This document shows positions 52,583 through 62,167 of a stretch of DNA of 64,000 bases, piece by piece. This DNA is from Poriferisodalis sp965116245 (GTDB lineage: Bacteria; Actinomycetota; Acidimicrobiia; Acidimicrobiales; Poriferisodalaceae). Both the position numbers and the translations under genes were made by a program. The DNA is taken from positions 2,170,001-2,234,000 of the forward strand of contig OZ220497.1 of assembly GCA_965116245.1 (NCBI GenBank). The letters run 5' to 3'. Below the pieces are notes generated by a model that was given only the letters and a program-made list of their open reading frames with translations, was not told the origin of the DNA and made no database searches. The number at the start of each line of letters is the position of its first letter. The first letter of the stretch is position 1.

Positions 52583-53767
52583 ATGGAGTTTCGCCGCATT
52601 GGCGGCTTGCCGCCGTACGTCTTCACCATTATTGATTCACTGAAGATTGAGCGCCGTCGTGGAGGTGCCGATGTCATTGATCTGGGTTTCGGGAATCCTG
52701 ATCTGGCCTCGCCTCGACGCGCGGTACACAAGCTGGCCGAAGCGGCACTCAACGCTCGCAACCACCGCTACTCAGCTAGCCGCGGTATCCCCAAACTGCG
52801 CGAGGCCGTGAGCGATCTCTATCGACGCAAATGGAATGTGCAACTTGATCCCGACACGCAGATCATTAACACGATCGGTGCCAAAGAGGGCTTCTCGCAC
52901 CTGATGTGGACGCTATTGGCACCGGGCGATGCCTGCTTGGTGCCAGCGCCTTCATATCCGATCCATATTTTCGGCCCGCTTTTGACTGGCGCGAGTGTGC
53001 GCGAGGTGCCACTCGATGTTGGCGAGACCTTTTTTGAGCGTCTAGTGGAGCGTTTTGAGTACTCGTGGCCGCGGCCACGGGTGATCGTGCTGTCGTTTCC
53101 GCACAATCCCACGACGGCCTGCGTGGACCTGGAGTTCATGCAGCGCATCGTTGACTTCGCACGTGAACGCGAGGTGCTGCTGGTTCACGACTTCGCCTAC
53201 GCCGACTTGGGTTACGACGGTTACGAGCCGCCATCAATCCTGCAGGCGCAAGGCGCTATGGATGTTGCAGTTGAGTTCTACAGCCTCACTAAGTCGTTCT
53301 CGATGGCGGGCTGGCGAGTCGCATTCTGCGTCGGCAACGCCGAGGTCGTGGCTGCTCTAGCGAAGCTCAAGAGTTACCTCGACTACGGCACATTTCAGCC
53401 AATTCAGATCGCAGCCACAGTGGTCATGAATGAAGACAGCGACTATCCCTGCGAGATACGGGAGACCTACCGCAATAGGCGCGACGTGCTAGTGCGGGGA
53501 CTTGAACGCATCGGCTGGCCACTTGCGCCGCCGAGAGGGACGATGTTCGCATGGTCCGAGATTCCCGAGCCCTACCGAAATATGGGCTCAGTAGATTTTT
53601 GCAAGCTGCTTGTCACCGAGGCGAATGTTGCGCTGTCGCCGGGTATTGGCTTCGGTCCGGGAGGCGAGGGTCACGTTCGCTTCGCGCTAGTAGAGAACGA
53701 GCACCGCATCCGCCAGGCCATCAGTCAGTTGCGTACCACACTCGACGATCTGACACCTGCCGAATAG
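52583..53767 (+). CDS. class I/II aminotransferase, AlaA/diaminopimelate-aminotransferase-like
   Basis: A 394-residue PLP enzyme. DVIDLGFGNPDL and NHRYSASRGIPKLREAVSDLY open it, FPHNPTTACV gives the Asn, VHDFAYADLGYDG the Asp-Tyr pair, and the PLP lysine is in FYSLTKSFSMAGWRV. This arrangement fits AlaA-like alanine transaminases and LL-diaminopimelate aminotransferase relatives, whose substrates overlap. ATG at 52583 follows AACT without a strong Shine-Dalgarno. It is convergent with glpK; nothing around it fixes the substrate. Confidence 0.88.
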   Translation: MEFRRIGGLPPYVFTIIDSLKIERRRGGADVIDLGFGNPDLASPRRAVHKLAEAALNARNHRYSASRGIPKLREAVSDLYRRKWNVQLDPDTQIINTIGAKEGFSHLMWTLLAPGDACLVPAPSYPIHIFGPLLTGASVREVPLDVGETFFERLVERFEYSWPRPRVIVLSFPHNPTTACVDLEFMQRIVDFAREREVLLVHDFAYADLGYDGYEPPSILQAQGAMDVAVEFYSLTKSFSMAGWRVAFCVGNAEVVAALAKLKSYLDYGTFQPIQIAATVVMNEDSDYPCEIRETYRNRRDVLVRGLERIGWPLAPPRGTMFAWSEIPEPYRNMGSVDFCKLLVTEANVALSPGIGFGPGGEGHVRFALVENEHRIRQAISQLRTTLDDLTPAE

Positions 53768-53804
53768 ATGCCTGCTGACACCTGCCAGGTTTTGGCTGGC
53801 TCGG

Positions 53805-55289
53805 CTACCAGTTCAGCGTTCGCTTGAGGGCGTTACGCCACTGAGCGTGTAGCTGATCGGCTGTCGCCCGGTCGCCTGACGGCTCAAAGCGGCGGTCCAA
53901 CCGCCACGCCGACGCGGCTTCGGCGGGCGACGACCACACGCCTTCTGCAAGCCCGGCCAACATTGCCGCCCCCAATGCGGTGGTCTCGGTCACGATCGGT
54001 CTGCTCACCGGAACACCTAGTTGGTCTGCCTGGATTTGGCACAACAGGTCGTTGACCGCTGCGCCGCCGTCAATCCTCAACTCGCTGATCTCGCTGCTGG
54101 TAGCCGAGCACATCGCCTCAATGACATCGCGAGTCTGCAGGGCCATGGATTCAACCGCGGCGCGTGCAATGTGAGCTGGCGTGGCGGCAAAGGTGAGACC
54201 CATGATGGCTCCCCGCGCGCTCGGATCCCACCAAGGGCTGCCCAAACCGGCAAATGCGGGCACCAGCATTACACCGCCACTGTTGGGCACGCTGCAAGCC
54301 AACGACTCGACATGCGCCGGTTCGGGCACCCCAACAATGACGTCTGTTAGCCAGCCCACTGTTGCACCGGTAGAGAAGATGGAGCCTTCCAGCGCGTACG
54401 TGGGGCCATTGCCTAAGTCCCACGCCACAGTCGTAAGCAGCCCCTCAATAGGTGCGGGGCAGATGTCGCCGATGTTCATTAGCACAAATGATCCGGTGCC
54501 GTAGGTGTTTTTGGCCATACCGAGTTCGTGGCAGCCTTGGCCGAATAGGGCGCACTGTTGATCACCTGCCACGCCGCTGACGGCGACTCCGGGCCCCAAT
54601 GCAGTGGTGTCGGCCGTTAGGCAAAATCGGCCGACCGTTGGCTGGACCTGAGCCAAAGACGAGACTGGCACCGAAAGCAGCTCACACATCGAGTCCGACC
54701 AGGCACCTGCGCTGATGTCATACAGCAGTGTGCGCGAGGCATTGGTGGCATCGGTCGCGAACACAGCGCCACCGCTGAGCTTCCATATCAGCCAACTGTC
54801 AATGGTGCCTATTGCCAAATCCTGATGCTTCGGCACACCGCCATGGCGCAACAGCCACTCCGCTTTGGTGCCGCTGAAGTAAGGGCTAAGCACGAGACCT
54901 GTTTGTTGGCGGACCGCAGGCAGATGTCCGGCTGACTCCAGCTCTTCGCAGCGTGCTGCCGTGCGGACATCTTGCCAGACGATTGCGCGTGCTAGCGGTT
55001 CGCCCGAGCGTCGGTCCCAGGCCACGACGGTTTCTCTCTGGTTGGTAATACCGACCGCAGCGACTGCCGCAAGCTGTCCATCGCCAGTGGTTCGAAGGAC
55101 CGAACACAGTTCGTCCAAGGTGATCACAGTGGCATCCCAAATGTCGTTCGGGTCGTGCTCAACCAGACCCGGACCGGGGTAGTGCTGAGCGAAAGACCGA
55201 TAGGCATAGGCCACCTCGGTTCCGGTCTCGTCTACAGCCATTGATCGCACACCGGTTGTGCCCGCATCAATGGCAATCACAAGTGCCAC
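53805..55289 (-). CDS. glpK: glycerol kinase
   Basis: A 494-residue FGGY-family kinase that phosphorylates glycerol. IAIDAGTTGVRSMAV, QHYPGPGLVEHDPNDIW, NQRETVVAWDRRSGEPL, GTIDSWLIWKL, the conserved TDATNASRTLLYD and GDQQCALFGQGC are glycerol kinase motifs. Length is standard. The ATG at 55289 (MALVIAIDAGTTG) is clear. It is divergent from trkA across a 165-bp region; no glpF or glpD is adjacent. Confidence 0.92.
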   Translation of the reverse strand: MALVIAIDAGTTGVRSMAVDETGTEVAYAYRSFAQHYPGPGLVEHDPNDIWDATVITLDELCSVLRTTGDGQLAAVAAVGITNQRETVVAWDRRSGEPLARAIVWQDVRTAARCEELESAGHLPAVRQQTGLVLSPYFSGTKAEWLLRHGGVPKHQDLAIGTIDSWLIWKLSGGAVFATDATNASRTLLYDISAGAWSDSMCELLSVPVSSLAQVQPTVGRFCLTADTTALGPGVAVSGVAGDQQCALFGQGCHELGMAKNTYGTGSFVLMNIGDICPAPIEGLLTTVAWDLGNGPTYALEGSIFSTGATVGWLTDVIVGVPEPAHVESLACSVPNSGGVMLVPAFAGLGSPWWDPSARGAIMGLTFAATPAHIARAAVESMALQTRDVIEAMCSATSSEISELRIDGGAAVNDLLCQIQADQLGVPVSRPIVTETTALGAAMLAGLAEGVWSSPAEAASAWRLDRRFEPSGDRATADQLHAQWRNALKRTLNW

Positions 55290-55454
55290 AAGGTGCTCCA
55301 GTTTCCCAAGGTCATTCTGTGCTGCATTAGGGCCCCGATGTCGCTAGAAGGCTGTCGGCGGAAGACAACATCACAAGTGGCCAGCATGACAGGCCGCCAA
55401 GATGACAGCCAAGATGACCGATAGCACCGATACCTCGCGATATGGTCGCAAGCC

Positions 55455-56798
55455 GTGAGGATTCTCGTGGTGGGGGCCGGCGAAGTCGGAAGCTACATCG
55501 CTGAGCGGCTCAGCCGTGAAGGTAACGATGTCGTTGTCATTGATCGGCATTCAAGGCGCCTAGACAAGCTCGCTTCTGAAGTTGATCTACTCACCGTGCA
55601 TGGGAGCGGCACCAACCCCTCAGTACTCGCCGAAGCAGGGCTAGATCGAGCCGAAGTTGTGGTAGCCGTTACAGACTCCGATGAAGTCAACCTGCTTGTA
55701 TGCATGCAGGCCAAGCAGGAATCTGTACCAGCAACGGTGGCTCGTCTGCAAGACAGCGACCTGCGTGGCGCGCCGGGACGCAGCCTGCGCAACGCCATTG
55801 GCGTGGACCTGGTGTTGGATCCCGACGAACAGACAGCCGACTCCATCATGGATCTGCTCGTCTACCACGGTGTATCGGACATCAATGAGCTGGCCAACGG
55901 CGAAGTTCTGGTGGTGGGGGCACACCTTGGAGAGAATGCGCCGCTGGTTGGTAAGACGATGGCCGAGATAGGTGCCTTCTACGAGCCCGAATGGGACTTC
56001 ATATTCGGAGCGCTGTCACGCAACGGCGAGATGACGGTTATGCGGCGTGACACAACGCTGCAGCCCCACGACCTGCTGAGGGTGGTGTGTCGCCGTCAAG
56101 GGCGACGAGAGCTCATGGAGATCATGGGTCTGCACCGGACCGATTTGCGTCGCGTGATGGTCTTGGGCGGGGGCCGCACTGCGGGATTGCTGGTCAGCCG
56201 GCTGCTGGAGCGTCGCATCGATGTTGTGATCATTGAGATGGACCATGAACGCTGTCTTGAGCTAAGCGAGCGCTACGCGGGTGCGCTTGTGCTGCACGGC
56301 GACATCACCGACATTGATGTTCTGGAACGTGAAGACATAGGCAGCTTCGATGCTGTGGTCGCCGTCACAGGTGAGGATGACGCCAACGTGCTTGCGTGTC
56401 TCTACGCCAAGTCGCAGGGTGCCAGTGAGACAGTCGCTGTTGTGCATCGCCTGTCGCTGCTGCCGTTGTTGGAGCAGGTGGGTATTGACGCAGCTTTGTC
56501 GCCCCGCACTGCTAGCGCCAACATGGTTATGCGGATGGTTCGTGGCGGTGTCACTGCCGTGGCCACGTTCCTTGAGAGCGATGTTGAAGTGCTTGAGTTC
56601 GAAGTCGGAGCCGGTTCGCGTGCTGACGGTTCATGTGTGAGCGATCTGCACCTACCAGGCCAGATGCTGCTTGCTGCAATTGTGCGGGACGGCAACGCCC
56701 GCATTGCGCGGGGGCGTAGCGAGCTGAGGGCGCGAGACCACGTAGTTGCCTTTGTGATGCCTGGCTGCGTGGATGAGGTCAAGCAGGCCTTTCGGTGA
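55455..56798 (+). CDS. trkA: Trk potassium uptake system NAD-binding regulatory protein
   Basis: A 447-residue peripheral gating subunit with two RCK modules: ILVVGAGEVGSYIAERLSREG at the first NAD site and VMVLGGGRTAGLLVSRLLE at the second, each followed by a TrkA-C domain. It gates K+ flow through TrkH. The GTG at 55455 starts directly at the Rossmann strand. The stop overlaps the GTG of the first trkH (GTGA), and that gene overlaps a second trkH, so one regulator is coupled to two channels. Confidence 0.92.
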   Translation: MRILVVGAGEVGSYIAERLSREGNDVVVIDRHSRRLDKLASEVDLLTVHGSGTNPSVLAEAGLDRAEVVVAVTDSDEVNLLVCMQAKQESVPATVARLQDSDLRGAPGRSLRNAIGVDLVLDPDEQTADSIMDLLVYHGVSDINELANGEVLVVGAHLGENAPLVGKTMAEIGAFYEPEWDFIFGALSRNGEMTVMRRDTTLQPHDLLRVVCRRQGRRELMEIMGLHRTDLRRVMVLGGGRTAGLLVSRLLERRIDVVIIEMDHERCLELSERYAGALVLHGDITDIDVLEREDIGSFDAVVAVTGEDDANVLACLYAKSQGASETVAVVHRLSLLPLLEQVGIDAALSPRTASANMVMRMVRGGVTAVATFLESDVEVLEFEVGAGSRADGSCVSDLHLPGQMLLAAIVRDGNARIARGRSELRARDHVVAFVMPGCVDEVKQAFR

Positions 56799-58504
56799 CA
56801 CCTCGTCCGGCTCGCCGGGCGCCCCAGCGCGAGAGAATCCGACGCCTGCTGGTACGCGCCGCGCGCGCTGGCGACGGTGCGCTGCACTGGTGGGCGCGAG
56901 GGCCCTACGAATCGACCTTGGCTGTAACGGCACTGGTGGTGTTGGCCAGCTCGCTACCCGTCTTTGCCGCCTGCGCTGTGTTTGATGTGCTGGCTGGAGG
57001 GCGCGTTTCTGCAAGCAGAGAATCCGGTTCGGATGCGTTGGCGCTGCTGGTGTCAGGTGCCACTATCGCCGCAGCAGCGCTCGGCTTGCTGCGGCTGTGC
57101 AGCTTTGAGCGACGCATCAGCGAGCGCCAAACTCTCACGGCGTTGGTGATCGGCTCGTTCGCGGCGGTGACAGCAATAGCCGTTGCCCACGTTGCTACTG
57201 GTGCAGTAGCTACTGGTGCATCGGCCACCGATGCATTGGCTACTGGTGCATCGGCCACCGATGCACTGGCAACCACTGGCTGGTCGCCCACTGCGTTGGC
57301 AACGGCATTTGCTGAAGCCGCCGCGACTGTGACAGGCACCAACAGCACGACGCTCTCGGCACAGGACCTCGGAGGCGGCATGCTTGCCCTGCGAGCTTTT
57401 GGGCAGTGGCTTGGCGGTGCAGCGTTCATTGTGGTGCTCGTGCGCGTGTTGCCGCACCTGGGTGTTGGTGGCCTCGACTCAGACGGCGGGGTGGCTACGC
57501 GTTCGGCTCGCCGACTGGCGCCGCGCAGAGCTGGCACGATGGGGCGACTTCTGTTGCTCTACGGGGCGCTCACTGTGTTGGTGGCGCTGGGCTACGCGCT
57601 AGCCGGTATGCCCTTGCTTGAGGGAGGTCTGCACGCGTTGACAACCACCTCAACCGGTGGTTTCTCTACACAGCCCGGCTCGCTGGGCGCGTATGACTCG
57701 GCTGCGATTGAGTACGTGGCGATTTTTGGCATGGCGGCAGGCGGCGTGAGTCTCCCGCTCATGTTTCTGGCCATTCGACGCCTTGACCTCGCCCGGTTCA
57801 TTCGGAGTTATGAGTTTCGGATGTACACAGCGCTGATCGTGTTCGCTTCCGCGTCGGTTGCTCTGTGGACTCGCGGGGATTTCGGCCTTACCCACTTGCG
57901 AAAGTCGCTTTTTGCAGTCGTATCGGTGATCTCCACCACCGGCTATGAGACCACTTCGCTGATTGAGTTCTCCACCGGCAGCCAAGCCTTGCTGATGGTT
58001 CTCATGCTTATTGGCGGTATGGGCGCTTCGATGGCAGGCGGCTTCAAGGTAGTGCGTTTGTTGACGCTTGCCTCCTACATCGGGCGTGAGCTGCGCCGAG
58101 CGGTGCATCCGTCTCTGGCCGAACGCTTGCGCCTCGGACGCTCGAGCATTTCAGAGTCGACCATGAGCCGCATAGTGGGGGAGCTATTGCTGGCCGCCCT
58201 ACTTGTGCTGCCCGCAGCCATCGCACTAGGTGCGAGCGGGCTCGACGTCACAGGCTCGCTCAGCTACGCGTTGTCGGTGCTATCTAATGTCGGTCCGGCG
58301 ATGGGAGACCCAGCTCTGGGAGAGGTTGGGGCACCATTCGGCTCCGCGGGCCATCTGAGCGCACTAAATGGGTTTGGCCGCCTCGCCGCCGGGCTGCTAA
58401 TGCTGCTCGGTCGCATGTCGGTGACTGCTGCGGCCGTGGCTCTGAGTGTCGCGGTCTATCCGGTGCTCTCAGCAGCCCGACATCGCCAAAGGCGTCATCG
58501 GTGA
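56795..58504 (+). CDS. TrkH-family potassium transporter, first copy, with repeat-expanded loop
   Basis: A 569-residue TrkH membrane protein: four M1-P-M2 repeats with selectivity loops such as ALTTTSTGGFSTQPG and ISTTGYETTSLIEF. Several filter positions keep the TTxGF/Y pattern. Before the second repeat, a long loop of Ala/Thr/Asp repeats (ATGASATDALATGASATDAL) comes from a 30-bp duplication at 57209. N-terminal ~45 residues are basic and cytosolic. Coupled by GTGA to trkA before and to the second trkH after. Confidence 0.88.
   Translation: MTPRPARRAPQRERIRRLLVRAARAGDGALHWWARGPYESTLAVTALVVLASSLPVFAACAVFDVLAGGRVSASRESGSDALALLVSGATIAAAALGLLRLCSFERRISERQTLTALVIGSFAAVTAIAVAHVATGAVATGASATDALATGASATDALATTGWSPTALATAFAEAAATVTGTNSTTLSAQDLGGGMLALRAFGQWLGGAAFIVVLVRVLPHLGVGGLDSDGGVATRSARRLAPRRAGTMGRLLLLYGALTVLVALGYALAGMPLLEGGLHALTTTSTGGFSTQPGSLGAYDSAAIEYVAIFGMAAGGVSLPLMFLAIRRLDLARFIRSYEFRMYTALIVFASASVALWTRGDFGLTHLRKSLFAVVSVISTTGYETTSLIEFSTGSQALLMVLMLIGGMGASMAGGFKVVRLLTLASYIGRELRRAVHPSLAERLRLGRSSISESTMSRIVGELLLAALLVLPAAIALGASGLDVTGSLSYALSVLSNVGPAMGDPALGEVGAPFGSAGHLSALNGFGRLAAGLLMLLGRMSVTAAAVALSVAVYPVLSAARHRQRRHR
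57209..57268 (+). repeat. 30-bp unit x2 in trkH copy 1
   Basis: Two adjacent units that differ at a single base, with shorter related copies upstream (from 57192). They encode a TGASATDALA duplication in an extramembrane loop, in frame. Confidence 0.85.
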
Positions 58505-60105
58505 GCCGTTCGGTCCCTCTACTCAATCGTCTCACGCGTCGCATCGAATCCACTCCTGTTCGGGTGAGTGGGGCGGCTTTGGTGCTCGTGGCTGCCGGTA
58601 TGGCCATCTCCGCCGGGGTTGCGCTGGTGGACCGTGGAGGCGGCGCGCTCGCCCTGCTTGTCTCAGCGGCGATCACCGCTGGCGTTGGCAGCGTCATGAT
58701 GGCAAGTGCTACCACGACAGACCGGGCGGACTCTCCGCTGGCTTTCGCCTCGGTGGCGTGGGCTTGGCTGGCGGTGTCGGCGGCGGGCGCGCTGCCATTT
58801 CTGGCTAGCGGTGTCATCGAATGGAACGAGTTCGACAATGCGCTTTTTGAGTCCATTTCGGGTTTCACGTGCACCGGTGCCACGATATTGAGCGATATCG
58901 ACGGTGTGCCCCACGGCGTCCTTTTCTTTCGCAGCATTATCCAGTGGTTCGGCGGCATGGGACTGATCGTGCTGGCGGTGGGCGTGCTCCCAGCGCTGAA
59001 GGTCGGCGGGCTTGAGCTGATTGCCAGTGAAGCGCCAGGTCCCACTGCTGACCGTTTTACGCCGCGTATTGCAGCTACTGCTCGAAGGCTGTGGATGCTC
59101 TATGGCGGGCTTACCGCGATGGTTGCGGTGGCGCTTTTGCTGGCCGGTATGAGCGTGTTTGATGCCGTTGCCCACGCCTTCACGACGGTCGCTACTGGCG
59201 GCTATTCGACACACTCGGATTCGATTGCCTATTTCGATTCGCTGGCTGTGGAGCTGGTGCTGATTGTTGGAATGATGGTCTGCGCGGCGAATTTTTCACT
59301 TCATTGGCACACAATCACGCGGACTAGGTCGACGTTGCGTGGCTTCTCCGAACTGCGCTGGTATCTGGGACTCACGGCGTGCGCAGCGATAGCTGTAGCC
59401 GTATTGAACGCACCCAAACTAAGTATCGGCGACAATCTGCGTGGCGCCATCTTCTACGCCACTTCGCTCGGTACGAGTACTGGCTATGGCACCAGCGACT
59501 ACGCAAATTCGTGGGCGCCATCGGCACAGATGGTGTTGCTGGTGCTGATGCTGGTGGGGGGCATGACCGGCTCCACGGCGGGTGGCATGAAGGTGCTGCG
59601 CCTGCAGATTGTGGCCCGCTATTCGATACGCGAAGCGATTCGCGCTCGCCATCCCAGAGCGGTGCTGCCAATGCGGATCGGCGACACCACAGTTTCGGAG
59701 GAGGTAGCAGCGCGCGTGTTGGGCTTCGTTCTGATCTACCTGGGTTTGATCGTCATTGGGGGTGTGATGATCACTGCTTTGGGTGCCGACTTAGAGACCG
59801 GTTTCTCAGGTGCTGTTTCTGCGATTGGTAATGCTGGCCCGGCGTTGGGCGACGCGGGGCCCACTGCGACTGCGCTTGAGTTTCCGCGTCAGTCTCGACC
59901 GGTCCTAATGGCGCTCATGTTGTTTGGTCGGCTTGAAGTGTTCCCCACGATGCTGATGTTCGTGGCGATCATGCGTGCCAGCACGCGCTCGCGTTACAGC
60001 CGACCGACTGGCAGGCGCGGTTTTCGTCGCACAACGCGGCTAGGGGCTCAGTCTCGTTCGTCGAGACAGTCAACGAGTCTGGCAATCACGAAAGCTGAAA
60101 CCTAG
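58501..60105 (+). CDS. TrkH-family potassium transporter, second copy
   Basis: A 534-residue TrkH protein of conventional layout, more typical than the first copy: ESISGFTCTGATIL, AFTTVATGGYSTHSDS and SLGTSTGYGTSDY are selectivity loops, and GGMTGSTAGGMKVLRLQ a conserved helix. It lacks the Ala/Thr repeat loop. GTG at 58501 overlaps the first copy's stop. Its TAG stop shares the palindrome CCTAGG with the stop of the convergent GerMN gene. Confidence 0.92.
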   Translation: MSRSVPLLNRLTRRIESTPVRVSGAALVLVAAGMAISAGVALVDRGGGALALLVSAAITAGVGSVMMASATTTDRADSPLAFASVAWAWLAVSAAGALPFLASGVIEWNEFDNALFESISGFTCTGATILSDIDGVPHGVLFFRSIIQWFGGMGLIVLAVGVLPALKVGGLELIASEAPGPTADRFTPRIAATARRLWMLYGGLTAMVAVALLLAGMSVFDAVAHAFTTVATGGYSTHSDSIAYFDSLAVELVLIVGMMVCAANFSLHWHTITRTRSTLRGFSELRWYLGLTACAAIAVAVLNAPKLSIGDNLRGAIFYATSLGTSTGYGTSDYANSWAPSAQMVLLVLMLVGGMTGSTAGGMKVLRLQIVARYSIREAIRARHPRAVLPMRIGDTTVSEEVAARVLGFVLIYLGLIVIGGVMITALGADLETGFSGAVSAIGNAGPALGDAGPTATALEFPRQSRPVLMALMLFGRLEVFPTMLMFVAIMRASTRSRYSRPTGRRGFRRTTRLGAQSRSSRQSTSLAITKAET

Positions 60106-60749
60106 GAAACCGAGCGCAGCGGCGTGAGCGGCATCAGCTCGCTGAAGTCCTCCACACGCAGTGAGCGAGGTAGTTGACCGGGCGGTGTCTGCTCTATCTT
60201 CCCGGCGCCATCGGGCAGCGATTGTGCTACTCCGTCAAGGTAGAACAGCACGCCCTGGCTGTCGCGTGCGAGAGCTGAGGCGGTGAACACGATCTGTGCC
60301 ACGGCTCGGACCCGTTGCGCACCTTCAACTTCAAAGAAGACGTTGTTGAGGTGGATCGAAACGACTTTGTTCCGTAACAGTTGCACGTCCACGAACTCGG
60401 TGCCCGCCGGGACCGCGGACTCAAGCCCGTTCTCGGCCTCCGTCGGTGTGGGGCCAGCCAGCAGGCTATTGAGCGGAGCATCCAGAAAGACGGGTGTGGC
60501 AAGCGGACGCCGCACCTCTACAAGCAGTCCGTCGCGCAAAAAATAGACCGCGTGCAACGACGTGGATGGAGTATCGGTGAGGGCGCCCACGACGCGCTGG
60601 TTGTCGTCGGGAAACAGGCCGGCTGGCACCTCCACACGGGTAGGCGCCTTATCGGTCGGCAGACCGCAGCCGACAGTCACAAGCAAGCTCACTAGCGCGC
60701 CCGCTATGGCCGCGCGAAGCTGTGTGGAGGCGCTGCGTCGACGCTTCAC
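60102..60749 (-). CDS. GerMN-domain lipoprotein, LpqB-like
   Basis: A 215-residue lipoprotein (lipobox LVTVGC, Cys28) with a GerMN domain (TPSTSLHAVYFLRDGLLVEV, LLAGPTPTEAENGLESAVPAG, both in parts). In Actinomycetota LpqB sits after mtrA-mtrB and helps the MtrB sensor. This protein follows a histidine kinase by a GTGA overlap in the same order, but it lacks the C-terminal beta-propeller of LpqB, so it is about one third the length. It may tune the kinase from outside the membrane. Confidence 0.82.
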   Translation of the reverse strand: MKRRRSASTQLRAAIAGALVSLLVTVGCGLPTDKAPTRVEVPAGLFPDDNQRVVGALTDTPSTSLHAVYFLRDGLLVEVRRPLATPVFLDAPLNSLLAGPTPTEAENGLESAVPAGTEFVDVQLLRNKVVSIHLNNVFFEVEGAQRVRAVAQIVFTASALARDSQGVLFYLDGVAQSLPDGAGKIEQTPPGQLPRSLRVEDFSELMPLTPLRSVS

Positions 60750-62167
60750 CGGTGTCCTGCAATAGGCAGATCCACGACGAAACTGGCACCTCGCTGACCA
60801 TCGGGACGTGCCTCGACACGCGCTGATCCGCCGTGGCGTCGGGTGTGCTCGTAGACCAGCGCCAGGCCCAAGCCCGCTCCAGTGCCATCACCGCGCTTGC
60901 GTGCGGCAGCTCCGCGTGTGAAGCGCTCAAAGACCAAATCGCGCTCAGACGGCGTGACGCCAGGCCCGTTGTCTTCGACAGCTACCCGAACCGAGTTGCC
61001 GTGCCTTGAGACGGCAACTCGAGTGGCACCCCCGCCGTACTTCTCGGCGTTTCGCAAGAGGTTGTCGAATACCTGTGCGAGCCCACGTTTGTCGCCGATC
61101 ACGACAGCATCATTGGCCCCGTCGCCGACATCAAGTTCTAAGTCGGGTCCGAATGCGCTGACACGATGCTGAACTAACTCGGTGACGTTGACGAGGCCGC
61201 GTTCTAGGACCGAACTCTCTGCGTCGGGTCGGGAGATCTCCATTAGGTCCTGCACTAGCTGTTGGAATCTGTCGACTTCTGCGGCCAGTAGATCTAACGC
61301 TGTAGCGCCTTGGGGGGACAGTTGCTCGCGGTGGCCGTTCAAGTAATCGACGGACGCGCGCAGGGTTTGCAGTGGTGATCGCAGCTCGTGGCTTACGTCC
61401 GACGCGAATCGTGCGTCACGCGCGATACGGCGTTCCATGGCGTCGGCCATTTCGTTGAACGACTTTACGATGACAGCCAGATCTGGATCATCGCTTGGAT
61501 CTACTCGAGTGTCGAAGCGGCCGCGAGCGATCGAGTTGGCGGCATCAGACACGGTTGCGAGTGGTCGCAGCAAACGCCCGGCTGCCCAAATCCCGACAGC
61601 GACACCAATGAGCACGGTAAGTGCGGCGCCCCCGCCCAGGATTAGGCGCAGATTGGTGAGCGTGGTTTCAATCTCCGACAGTGGGACGACTTCAAAGTAC
61701 AGCGTCTCGCTCAACTGGGAAATCGCAGATGGGCGCAAGCGCAGCCCAAGCGCGAGTTGTGGGACGCCGCCTAGGCGGTAGCGCATGATGTGCGCTTGTC
61801 CCGACCGGTCATTTTCGACAGCGCGAGTGAGTTCCGCGGGAAGGTCGCTGGGTACTAGCGATGGAGACTGCCAAGTGTCGGGACCAGTTCTGACGATGGA
61901 TCGGCTGCCGCTGAGGCTGGGGAGGGACTCCAGCAACACCGCGAAATCTGGGCTCTCGGCGCGAAGAGAGCCCTGCAATTGAGTGGCGTTTGCAAAGAAC
62001 TGCGCTTCCGAGGAGTCTTGGCGCAGTCGCAGCATTGAGCCTCGAGACAAGCTGTAGGTAAGCACCACGAGTAGAAATGCGGCCAGCATCGCTCCAAGCG
62101 TGAACGCACCAACCACCCGAGCGCGAAGCGGCAACCGGCGTAGGGGTCGCAGACGGCGTAGTTTCAT
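60746..62167 (-). CDS. sensor histidine kinase, MtrB-like
   Basis: A 473-residue kinase. TM1 about 18-40, an extracellular loop, TM2 about 173-195, HAMP 196-249, HisKA with the phospho-His260 in SDVSHELRSPLQT, and an ATPase domain (DNLLRNAEKYGGGA, DNGPGV, GTGAGLGLALVYEH). It pairs with the response regulator encoded upstream and the LpqB-like lipoprotein downstream, the MtrA-MtrB-LpqB order. The ATG at 62167 (MKLRRLRPLRRLPLRARV) is the last of four repeated starts; the three upstream copies are truncated decoys (62164-62389). Confidence 0.92.
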   Translation of the reverse strand: MKLRRLRPLRRLPLRARVVGAFTLGAMLAAFLLVVLTYSLSRGSMLRLRQDSSEAQFFANATQLQGSLRAESPDFAVLLESLPSLSGSRSIVRTGPDTWQSPSLVPSDLPAELTRAVENDRSGQAHIMRYRLGGVPQLALGLRLRPSAISQLSETLYFEVVPLSEIETTLTNLRLILGGGAALTVLIGVAVGIWAAGRLLRPLATVSDAANSIARGRFDTRVDPSDDPDLAVIVKSFNEMADAMERRIARDARFASDVSHELRSPLQTLRASVDYLNGHREQLSPQGATALDLLAAEVDRFQQLVQDLMEISRPDAESSVLERGLVNVTELVQHRVSAFGPDLELDVGDGANDAVVIGDKRGLAQVFDNLLRNAEKYGGGATRVAVSRHGNSVRVAVEDNGPGVTPSERDLVFERFTRGAAARKRGDGTGAGLGLALVYEHTRRHGGSARVEARPDGQRGASFVVDLPIAGHR

